From assembly GCA_003157225.1 (NCBI GenBank), contig PMIZ01000437.1:2195-7967 (forward strand): DNA of 5,773 nucleotides, given 5' to 3'. Origin of the DNA: Actinomycetota bacterium (GTDB lineage: Bacteria > Actinomycetota > Thermoleophilia > RBG-16-64-13). The position numbers and the translations under genes are program-made. Positions 1 through 5,773 of the stretch are shown here, piece after piece. Within the stretch, counting starts at the first letter, position 1, and every line of letters starts with the position of its first letter. A model generated the notes under the pieces. The model searched no databases and was not told the origin of the DNA. It was given only the letters and a program-made list of their open reading frames with translations.

Positions 1-3000
1 TGGTCCGGGATGCCGAACTGACCGATGTCGCGCAGACGGGCCGCCTCACGGACATCGGCGACCTCCTGGCGAGACAGGCCGAGTTCCGCTGCAAGCGCCG
101 CAGCCAGCCGGGCAACGGCGTCGGAGTGCTTCTCTTCGTAGCGCACGCCAGCGTCGGCGAGCTTCGCCATCATGGCCAGGTATCGGAGAGCCTGCTTGCG
201 GCCGCTGGAGAAGCTCCCGTTGCCGTGGTTCTCGAATCTGACACAGCGGTTGCGGCCGCGGCGCTTGGCCAGGTCGACCGCCCATCGGGCCCTGTCTATC
301 AGCGCGTCATTGTTCTGACCGTCCAACGGGTAGGTGGCGACCCCGACACTCATGGTGAGACTCCGTCCGCCGGCGTCGATCTTCGCCGACTCGACGGCTT
401 CCCTGAGGGTCTCTGCCACCTCCAGGGCACGGGTGCCGCCGTCGTTGAGCACTAGGGCGAACTCATCGCCACCGAAACGGGCGCACAGATCGGTCGGCCG
501 CGAGGCGCTCTCGATGAGCTGGCCGATCAAGCGCAGTGCCTCGTCCCCGTGCGGATGGCCGACCAGCCGGTTGAAGTCGGCCAGACGGTCGACGTCGCAG
601 AGGACGAGAGAGAGCTCCCCGCCCGCTTCCTCGGCGCGCGATATCTGCTCTGCCAGGCCCTCATGGAGACGGCCATGGGTGTACAGCCCGCTGAGCAGGT
701 CGGTAGCGGCGTCCGCCTCCGCCCGGCTCACCCGTTCAGAGTCGCCGGCCAGCAGCCTCGTCAGCGTCTGCGTCGCGTCACCCCGCAGACCGTCCTCCTC
801 CGCCGTCTCGTAGGCCGGGAAGTCGACCGACACGGCGCCGACGATCTCCCCGTCGGGGCGCGTGAGGGGGGTGATGGCGCTGATCCAGACACCGTACTGG
901 TCGGCCGACACGAGGCAGATGTCTGGCGTCTCGCCGGCCAGGACGCGGGGCAGCTCCACATCGCTCGCCAAGGCCTCCCCGAGAGGTGAGCGCTCTTCCT
1001 CGTCCTCCTCGGCGTCACAGACGATGATCTGGCCTGCACCACGACGCGCGACGGTGGTCATGTAGCGCACGCCCGGGTTCGCGTCGCGTACCGCGCACAG
1101 AATGCGAACGATCTCCGAGTAGGCCGGGTCGTCCTCGCTGCCGCTCTCCGCGAGGGCCACGTGCTCGTCCACGTCGATGAACGCTGCGGCCTGTGCGCCG
1201 ATGGCGAGCCCCCGCTGCCTCACCGAGGTGATGTGCGCCAGCACTCGAGCGAAGGCATCCACCATCACCGGGTCGAACTGGCGGCCCTTGCAGCGCTCCA
1301 GTTCGGCAAGACAGTCGGTGAAGCTGCGACCGCGATGATACGGCCGGTCGAACGACATGGCGTCGTAGGAATCGACGACGCACATGGCACGGGCGATGAG
1401 CGGGATCTGTTCCCCGGTCAAGCCATCCGGGTAGCCACGCCCGTCGTAGCGTTCGTGGTGGTGGCGCACACCGAGCACCACATCGTCTGCGTACAGCGGT
1501 CTGATGATGTCGGCGCTGAGCGCCGGGTGCTGACGCATCAGCTCCCATTCGCGCTGGTTCAGCTTGCCGGCCTTGGTGAGGATGCGATCGGGGATGCCGA
1601 TCTTGCCCACGTCATGGAGGAGGCCGGCAATGCGCAGGCACCGCACAGTGTCCGAAGGAAGTCCCAGCTCCGACGCCAACGCGACGGCTTGGCCGCTCAC
1701 GTCGTCCGAATGCTTGCGGGTGTAGTGGTCCTTACCGTCCACCGCCGTGACCAGCCCGTCCAGCACGGTGAAGATGCCGCTTCCGTCGAGGCGTCCCTCG
1801 GCGATTTCTCCGTAGGTGACGCAATTGCCGCCCTGGCCTTTTGAGCGGTACATGTTCGCGTCGGCGGCAGCCAGTAGCTCGCCAACGTGCCGGCCGTCGA
1901 AGGGGTAGGTGGCGATCCCGCAGCTCATGCACAACGGCAGTTCGGACTCGCCGTCAGGACTCCACCCGAACTCATCGAGGGTCTGCTTGACCCTTTCGAT
2001 GGTCTTGAGCGCGTTCCGCGCATCGGTGTCGGGCAACAGCGCCAGGAATTCATCTCCGCCGTACCGCCCGACGAAATCGCCCCGGCGAACCGATTTGTTG
2101 AGAACCGCCGCCACTTCCTGGAGCACCCCGTCTCCACTCGCGTGGCCATACGTGTCGTTGAAGAGCTTGAAGTTGTCAAGGTCCATCATCACCACGGCGA
2201 AGTGTCCACCCGAACGCTCGCATCTCGCCAGTTCCTTGTCGAGAAGGGCGTTGATGCCACGATGATTGAGGAGTCCCGTGACGGGATCGCGCTGGCTCAA
2301 GAATTTGGCGTCGTCATAGAGGCGAGCGTTCTCCAGAGCCACGCCGATGAGCGCGGCGAAGCCGTCGGCGAGCGCGGACTCCGCCTCTGTGAGGGGAGGG
2401 CGGCCTTTCTTGGTCCCAAGACAGAGCACGGCGAGCACTTCGCCCCGGAGCAGGACCGGCACGACAAGGGCGTTGGTGAAGACGTCGGCGCCCGCGCCAG
2501 CGTGTTGCGCGACCTCGCTGTGCGTCGGCCGCACCGAAGTTCTGCCGCTCACAGCCAGCTCCACCGCGGGAGAGGTCCGCACGATCCCCTTCAACTGAGC
2601 GCGGTTCTTGCGGGTAAGACCTTCGCTCGCCGCGATGCTAGAGCGGGGAGCCAAAGGAAGCGGCACGATGATCCCGCCATCGCACCCGGTGGTTTTGCAG
2701 GCCATCTGGATGCCCACGCGTTGGACTTCGGACACCGTGAGACAGTGACTGATGGCCACGGCGGCTTCGTTGAGCCTGGCGAGGTGCTCCTTCTCGGCGG
2801 CAAGCGCGTGCTCCCAGAGCTTGCGATCGGTGATGTCGACTGCGACGAAGACCGCGCCGAGCGACCTGCCGGCGCGATCGTGCACCAGCGAAACGGACAC
2901 GCTGACGTCAACTGGGCTGTCCTTCCGTGATCTCCACAGCGTCTCGCGCTGCCGGACGCCTGCCTCCCCGACGCATCCTTCTACGAGATCTCGCCACAGC

Positions 3001-3860
3001 CGCGGTGATGCGAAGATCTCATCAAGAGAAAGGTCCAGCAGTTCAGCCTCGGCGTATCCGAGGAGTCTGGCCGCCGCGTGGTTGCTCATCTCCACCCTGC
3101 CCTCCATGCTGGTGACAAGCACGGCTCCCTGCATCGTCGCGAGTATCTGTCCGGCCGCGAAGGCGGGCGTCATGTAGACAACGCGGTATCGCTTCTCCAG
3201 CAGGAAGATCAGGCCGAGGAACGCGAGCACCGCAACGTACCCGAAGGGATACAGAGGCACTCCGAGCTTCGCGGGAAAGTCCACCCCGGCCACCGACATC
3301 ACCAGCAGGGCCAGAAGGGACATGCGGATGCGGCGGTGGAAAGAGCTCCCTTTGGGCGTTTGGCGAAGCTTACCCTGGAGAAGTATCACTCCGAGGACGA
3401 CCATGGCGGCGTAGTAGCCTACGAACCAGAGGCCGGCAGCGGCGTAGGTGGGATAGTAGCCCCACCACTGCCTCTGGACGCCGGAGACCAACAGCTGGGT
3501 ACCGTTGGCTAAGCCCACAAACACGACCGCCGCTATCACCGCCGCCCATACGAGGATCCTCAGACGCTGGTACAAGCGAAGCGCCACCGTAGCGTACAGG
3601 CAGAGGGCCGCCGGCAGCAACGGTACTCCGATGTAGGCAAGTCTCGTCCAAAGCAACCCGGTCTGCGCATCGGTGGAGCAGTAGGCCACGGCCGATGCCC
3701 CGAGCCAGACGCTGATCGTAGCGGTGACCAAGCACAGGGCCCCGCCCACTCGTGAGGTCCATTCCCGGCGCAGCACCAACAGCCCGACCACCAGGCTGCA
3801 AAGAGCGGTGAGGGCGGGTGGCAGGGCCAGCCAGTTGAAGGCGTAGTGACTCACGTGCAC
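1..3860 (-). CDS. Membrane-anchored dual GGDEF/HD-GYP cyclic-di-GMP signalling protein (C-terminus outside window)
   Basis: Likely makes and degrades cyclic-di-GMP in response to membrane and cytosolic cues. The frame is open from 3860 to the left edge (at least 1286 residues), and I found no stop when reading it codon by codon. Residues 1-225 hold about seven hydrophobic helices resembling the histidine-kinase 7TM sensor region. PAS follows at about 238-347, ending in VDITDRK, then GAF at about 363-512. GGDEF1 (525-681) has DLDNFKLFND at 560-569, I-site RRGD at 592-595 and RYGGDEF ending at 605. HD-GYP1 (about 695-880) has HDVGK at 749-753, GYP at 809-811 and RPY. A Cache-like sensor (about 888-1014) contains DQYGVWIS. 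GGDEF2 (about 1050-1200) has RPTD at 1121-1124 and RFGGDEF ending at 1134. A second HD-GYP begins near 1240 and reads RDIGQ at 1277-1281. The start is GTG at 3860; GTG at 3854 is an alternative, and an in-frame TAG lies at 3870-3872. No clear Shine-Dalgarno precedes either. Family assignment is secure; the signal sensed is unknown. Confidence 0.93.
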   Translation of the reverse strand, partial: MHVSHYAFNWLALPPALTALCSLVVGLLVLRREWTSRVGGALCLVTATISVWLGASAVAYCSTDAQTGLLWTRLAYIGVPLLPAALCLYATVALRLYQRLRILVWAAVIAAVVFVGLANGTQLLVSGVQRQWWGYYPTYAAAGLWFVGYYAAMVVLGVILLQGKLRQTPKGSSFHRRIRMSLLALLVMSVAGVDFPAKLGVPLYPFGYVAVLAFLGLIFLLEKRYRVVYMTPAFAAGQILATMQGAVLVTSMEGRVEMSNHAAARLLGYAEAELLDLSLDEIFASPRLWRDLVEGCVGEAGVRQRETLWRSRKDSPVDVSVSVSLVHDRAGRSLGAVFVAVDITDRKLWEHALAAEKEHLARLNEAAVAISHCLTVSEVQRVGIQMACKTTGCDGGIIVPLPLAPRSSIAASEGLTRKNRAQLKGIVRTSPAVELAVSGRTSVRPTHSEVAQHAGAGADVFTNALVVPVLLRGEVLAVLCLGTKKGRPPLTEAESALADGFAALIGVALENARLYDDAKFLSQRDPVTGLLNHRGINALLDKELARCERSGGHFAVVMMDLDNFKLFNDTYGHASGDGVLQEVAAVLNKSVRRGDFVGRYGGDEFLALLPDTDARNALKTIERVKQTLDEFGWSPDGESELPLCMSCGIATYPFDGRHVGELLAAADANMYRSKGQGGNCVTYGEIAEGRLDGSGIFTVLDGLVTAVDGKDHYTRKHSDDVSGQAVALASELGLPSDTVRCLRIAGLLHDVGKIGIPDRILTKAGKLNQREWELMRQHPALSADIIRPLYADDVVLGVRHHHERYDGRGYPDGLTGEQIPLIARAMCVVDSYDAMSFDRPYHRGRSFTDCLAELERCKGRQFDPVMVDAFARVLAHITSVRQRGLAIGAQAAAFIDVDEHVALAESGSEDDPAYSEIVRILCAVRDANPGVRYMTTVARRGAGQIIVCDAEEDEEERSPLGEALASDVELPRVLAGETPDICLVSADQYGVWISAITPLTRPDGEIVGAVSVDFPAYETAEEDGLRGDATQTLTRLLAGDSERVSRAEADAATDLLSGLYTHGRLHEGLAEQISRAEEAGGELSLVLCDVDRLADFNRLVGHPHGDEALRLIGQLIESASRPTDLCARFGGDEFALVLNDGGTRALEVAETLREAVESAKIDAGGRSLTMSVGVATYPLDGQNNDALIDRARWAVDLAKRRGRNRCVRFENHGNGSFSSGRKQALRYLAMMAKLADAGVRYEEKHSDAVARLAAALAAELGLSRQEVADVREAARLRDIGQFGIPD

Positions 3861-4072
3861 CGACTCAAGCTATGACCCACGAGTGCCGTGTCCAACCTTG
3901 CCAATTGGGAGCCCCCCTCACCACCGGAACGTCGTGCTGAGCGACAGTTCCGTTTGTATCGACGCGGGCGATGCTCTGCTTTAGCTTTGGGAAGCTTTTT
4001 GGTGATACCGTTCTCGTGCAAGACCATGTGCGACCCGGCGGACTATCCTGGCTTTCTCGAAAGGAGAGCGAC
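3861..4072. other. Divergent intergenic region between the signalling gene and the yidB-like gene
   Basis: This 212-base stretch separates two genes transcribed away from each other, so it must hold promoters for both. No convincing gene is present. The visible features are a short AT-richer patch around 3980-4006 with AGCTTT repeated at 3983-3988 and 3993-3998, ten bases apart (one helical turn), and the AAGGAGAG ribosome binding site at 4061-4068. I could not identify a good -35/-10 pair for the plus-strand gene; GATACC at 4004-4009 is a poor -10 match. Confidence 0.6.
3867..3895 (-). promoter_or_regulatory. Weak candidate promoter of the GGDEF/HD-GYP gene
   Basis: On the minus strand TTGGAC (3890-3895) is followed after exactly 17 bases by TAGCTT (3867-3872). 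Each matches the sigma-70-type consensus at only three of six positions. If used, transcription would begin at about 3860-3861, right at the GTG start, which would give a leaderless message and fit the absence of a Shine-Dalgarno sequence. This is an inference from weak hexamers. Confidence 0.2.
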
Positions 4073-4480
4073 ATGGGCATCCTGGACGCTGTTGAAGGCT
4101 TCGCAGGGGGACAGGCAAGCGGCGCGCTGGCAGGCCTGGGCGGCAAGGACCTCGGGGGCATGGTGAACGGCCTCATCGGTCAGGGAGGCTCGCAGCTTCC
4201 TGGTCTGCTCGAGAAGATGCATGCCGGAGGGCTGGGGAACGTGGCCCAATCATGGGTGGGCAAAGGGGCCAATCTGCCCATCAGCGAACAACAGGTGAAA
4301 GCCATTCTCGGTTCGGACGCGGTGGCGGGGATAGCTTCCAAGTTGGGCGTCACACCGGATGCCGCGGCAGCCAAGCTCGCAGGCGTGTTGCCTGAGGTAA
4401 TCGACAAGCTGACTCCGGACGGCGTGGTGCCCGACCCACAGGCGTTGTCCCAGAAGGTGATGGGGCTGCTGAAGCTCTAG
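4073..4480 (+). CDS. yidB: YidB-like (DUF937) small protein
   Basis: Encodes a 135-residue soluble protein of the YidB/DUF937 family, whose biochemical function is not established. The N-terminal half (1-50) is rich in glycine and alanine with short amphipathic helices. The family-typical core is GGLGNVAQSWVGKG at 52-65, followed by LPIS at 68-71 and a helix with QVKAILG at 74-80. LPEVIDKLTPDG at 106-117 also matches the family, whose members end this region in a similar L-P-x-x-x-D-x-L-T-P-x-G pattern. Length is close to that of E. coli YidB (about 130 residues). The ATG at 4073 is chosen because AAGGAGAG at 4061-4068 sits at ideal spacing; an upstream in-frame ATG at 3971 has no such site and would add residues unlike the family. 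No signal peptide or membrane segment is seen. It stands alone, divergent from the signalling gene and convergent with modC. Confidence 0.88.
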   Translation: MGILDAVEGFAGGQASGALAGLGGKDLGGMVNGLIGQGGSQLPGLLEKMHAGGLGNVAQSWVGKGANLPISEQQVKAILGSDAVAGIASKLGVTPDAAAAKLAGVLPEVIDKLTPDGVVPDPQALSQKVMGLLKL

Positions 4481-4515
4481 GAGGCTCCTGAAGAACGAAG
4501 CCACGGCCTCCAGAA

Positions 4516-4531
4516 CGCGCTGGCCGGCGCG
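4516..4531. terminator. Possible weak hairpin between convergent genes
   Basis: CGCGC (4516-4520) and GCGCG (4527-4531) can pair around a TGGCCG loop, in the 77-base gap between the stop codons of the yidB-like gene and modC. No T-run follows on either strand, so an intrinsic terminator is not demonstrated. A tighter palindrome, AGGAGGCTCCT at 4479-4489, overlaps the yidB stop but would leave almost no loop. Confidence 0.2.
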
Positions 4532-4557
4532 ATACTATGTCCTCTGTCGCGCACCTG

Positions 4558-5361
4558 CTAGGCAGCGGTCAGGGTTCGGACAGGAGCCGCGGTTACCAAT
4601 TCCAGCCTGGAGGACCATTCCGACACGTCGCCGAACGTGGCTCCGGCCTCCGCGAGCGTGACGAGTTCGGGGGAGTCGGGGTCACGCAGCGCCCTGGCCG
4701 GTACGTCGCTTCTCAACACTCGGCCGCACTGATAAACGATAAGGCGGTCCGAGTGGCTGCGGGCGTCGACCGGATCGTGGGTGACCACGACTATCGGTAT
4801 CTGCATATTCTCGCGTATCTCGGCGATGAGCTCCCAGAGTTCGATCTTGAGCGGAAGATCAAGGGCGGAGAAGGGCTCGTCCAACAGCAGCGCATTGGGC
4901 CTGCCGGCCAGTGCTCTCGCGAGGGCCACTCGTTGCCGCTGCCCGCCGGAGATCTCTCGAGGAAGCCGTTTGGCAAGGCCTTCCAGATGGAAGCGGGTGA
5001 TGAACTCGTCCGCTCGCTCGAGCCGCTCCGCCTTCTTCAGGCTACTCAGACCATAGGTGATGTTCTGGAGAACGCTCAGATGCGGGAAGAGAGCTAGGTC
5101 CTGGAACACAAACCCGAGCCGGCGCTCCTGCGGAGGAGTCCACTGCCGCGTTTGGCTGTCGAATACGACGTCCCCGTCAAGTGCCACGCGGCCCGAGTCC
5201 GGCCTCACCAATCCCGCGATCATGCGCAACGTCAGCGACTTGCCCGAGCCGGAGAAACCGAACAACACGGCGAGCTCGTTGCCGACACGCCAGGACACTT
5301 CCAGGTCGAAACCGGGAAACGTCTTCACGAGCTGCACCTCAAGCCGAGGTTCTTTGGTCAC
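4558..5361 (-). CDS. modC: Molybdate/tungstate-type ABC transporter ATP-binding protein, short ModC form
   Basis: A 267-residue ABC ATPase that would energise import of molybdate or tungstate from the cytosolic face of the membrane. All ATPase motifs are present: Walker A GFSGSGKS at 35-42, Q-loop glutamine at 87 within FVFQDLALFPHLSV, signature ISGGQRQR at 137-144, Walker B LLLDEP at 158-163, D-loop SALD at 165-168, and switch histidine at 195 in VVVTHD. The usual proline of GPSGSGKS is phenylalanine here. E. coli ModC is about 350 residues with a C-terminal TOBE/Mop domain; this protein stops soon after the nucleotide-binding domain and lacks it. It starts with GTG (codon 5359-5361), preceded by AAGGA (5372-5376) at 10 bases. 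The stand-alone mop gene lies 25 bases upstream on the same strand, which supports molybdate specificity; by sequence alone a sulfate or other oxyanion importer would be possible. The permease and binding protein are not in view. Confidence 0.85.
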   Translation of the reverse strand: MTKEPRLEVQLVKTFPGFDLEVSWRVGNELAVLFGFSGSGKSLTLRMIAGLVRPDSGRVALDGDVVFDSQTRQWTPPQERRLGFVFQDLALFPHLSVLQNITYGLSSLKKAERLERADEFITRFHLEGLAKRLPREISGGQRQRVALARALAGRPNALLLDEPFSALDLPLKIELWELIAEIRENMQIPIVVVTHDPVDARSHSDRLIVYQCGRVLRSDVPARALRDPDSPELVTLAEAGATFGDVSEWSSRLELVTAAPVRTLTAA

Positions 5362-5386
5362 CGTCCGTCGGTCCTTCCGCGCGATG

Positions 5387-5596
5387 TCAGTCGACGGCGA
5401 TCATAACGTTGCTGGCCTTGATCACCGCGTAAGCATCGACACCTTCGGCGAGACCGAGCGTCTCGGCGGATTGCCTGGTGATGATGGCGACCACCTGCGT
5501 CCCCTCGGCCAACTCAAGCACGATCTCCGAGTTGACGGCGCCGTGAGTCACCTTCACCACCTTGGCTTTGAGAATGTTCCTCGCGCTCAGTTTCAT
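5387..5596 (-). CDS. mop: Molbindin: single-domain Mop/TOBE molybdate-binding protein
   Basis: A 69-residue protein matching the Mop (molybdopterin-binding/TOBE) family almost end to end. It opens with MKLSARNILKAKV and carries GAVNSEIVLEL at about 19-29, VVAIITRQSAETLGL at about 34-48, and AYAVIKASNVM near the C-terminus. Known molbindins of this size assemble into oligomers that bind molybdate or tungstate at subunit interfaces, acting in storage or homeostasis. The ATG at 5594-5596 is preceded by AGGAG (5603-5607) six bases away. The TGA is 25 bases ahead of the modC start, so the two are probably co-transcribed. Because the downstream ModC lacks its own Mop domain, this protein may supply that Mo-sensing fold in trans; that last point is inference. 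Confidence 0.92.
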   Translation of the reverse strand: MKLSARNILKAKVVKVTHGAVNSEIVLELAEGTQVVAIITRQSAETLGLAEGVDAYAVIKASNVMIAVD

Positions 5597-5645
5597 GAGG
5601 GGCTCCTACTGCGCACGCTCTGTGTTCCACCGTCGGCCACGCATC

Positions 5646-5675
5646 ATTGTACTCTCTGAAATACTACGCTAGCGT
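5646..5675 (-). promoter_or_regulatory. Candidate mop-modC promoter with palindromic operator
   Basis: On the minus strand TACAAT (5646-5651) matches the -10 consensus at five of six positions and lies 49 bases before the mop start codon. No good -35 box is found at 16-18 bases; instead a perfect palindrome, ACGCTAGCGT (5666-5675), occupies that position. A palindrome over the -35 region would suit a dimeric regulator, possibly molybdate-responsive. It is not a clear match to the E. coli ModE box, though the adjoining CGTTAT hexamer recalls part of it. Confidence 0.35.
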
Positions 5676-5721
5676 TATCTCCCGTTTGATACAAGCATCT
5701 CACCTCAGGAGGACTACTAGC

Positions 5722-5773
5722 TTGACTGGGTGGTGGATCCCTGTTGCAGCGCTAGGAGTGCCAGGAAGGTCAT
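5722..5773 (+). CDS. Probable start of an unidentified plus-strand gene
   Basis: A perfect AGGAGG at 5707-5712 is followed after nine bases by TTG at 5722-5724, and the frame stays open for the 17 codons to the window edge, reading MTGWWIPVAALGVPGRS if TTG initiates. The fragment is too short to assign. It would be divergent from mop-modC and share the 125-base gap between them. A competing reading is that a minus-strand gene enters from the right and ends with TAG at 5717-5719, since that frame is also open to the edge. The ideal ribosome binding site favours the plus-strand start. Confidence 0.4.
   Translation, partial: MTGWWIPVAALGVPGRS

Noticed and set aside
1015..1548. Minus-strand open frame of 177 codons
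   Set aside because: Out of frame with the HD-GYP/Cache coding sequence, arginine-rich and low in complexity; a frame shadow.
1161..1844. Plus-strand open frame of 227 codons
   Set aside because: Antisense to the canonical HD-GYP1 domain, with its HDVGK and GYP motifs on the minus strand; its translation resembles no family.
1887..2930. Long plus-strand open frame of 347 codons
   Set aside because: It lies wholly antisense to the PAS-GAF-GGDEF part of the minus-strand gene, has no recognisable domain, and is explained by high-GC codon structure leaving the opposite strand open.
3370..3801. Minus-strand open frame of 143 codons
   Set aside because: Overlaps the seven-helix membrane region in another frame. 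The true frame gives clean hydrophobic helices; this one does not.
3971..4072. N-terminal extension of the yidB-like gene to ATG 3971
   Set aside because: No ribosome binding site at 3971, and the extension does not resemble the family; ATG 4073 has a strong site.
3861..4072. Cyclic-di-GMP riboswitch near the signalling gene
   Set aside because: I looked for a GEMM-like conserved core on both strands and saw none.
4537..5097. Plus-strand open frame of 186 codons
   Set aside because: Antisense to modC, which has every ABC ATPase motif on the minus strand.
5717..5773. C-terminal end of a minus-strand gene (for example a mod permease) entering from the right
   Set aside because: The frame is open to the edge and ends in TAG, but only 18 codons are visible and they have no recognisable features; the AGGAGG-TTG plus-strand start is better supported. 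It cannot be excluded.

Overview
The window is about 5.8 kb of GC-rich bacterial DNA. GTG and TTG starts, the 7TM-PAS-GAF-GGDEF-HD-GYP architecture, and a short ModC next to a stand-alone Mop suggest an Actinomycetota-type genome, perhaps a Coriobacteriia/Anaerosomatales-like lineage. That placement is an inference from style and is not proven by a marker gene. There are no tRNA, rRNA, CRISPR, insertion-sequence or phage signals.

Left two thirds (1-3860, minus strand): one uninterrupted reading frame of at least 1286 codons that runs off the left edge. It encodes a membrane-anchored cyclic-di-GMP signalling protein. The order is a seven-helix N-terminal sensor region, PAS, GAF, a canonical GGDEF, a canonical HD-GYP, a Cache-like sensor stretch, a second GGDEF, and the start of a second HD-GYP. 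The second module is altered: its GGDEF has lost the usual FK pair, and its HD-GYP reads RDIGQ where HDVGK/HDIGK is expected. This repeated, asymmetric make-and-break architecture is the most interesting item here.

Middle (3861-4480): a 212-base divergent intergenic stretch, then a small plus-strand gene for a YidB/DUF937 protein with a strong ribosome binding site.

Right part (4481-5773): a short convergent gap, then two minus-strand genes read in the order mop (69-residue molbindin) to modC (molybdate-type ABC ATPase), 25 bases apart. Together they look like the ATPase and Mo-binding part of a molybdate/tungstate uptake locus. The permease and binding-protein genes are not in view. The ModC has no C-terminal TOBE/Mop domain, and the separate Mop gene carries that fold. 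A regulatory-looking stretch with a TACAAT box and a perfect 10-bp palindrome lies upstream of mop. Beyond it a plus-strand gene probably begins with TTG at 5722 and leaves the window.

The three blocks (c-di-GMP signalling, YidB, molybdate) show no obvious functional link to one another. I see no clear undescribed multi-gene system.
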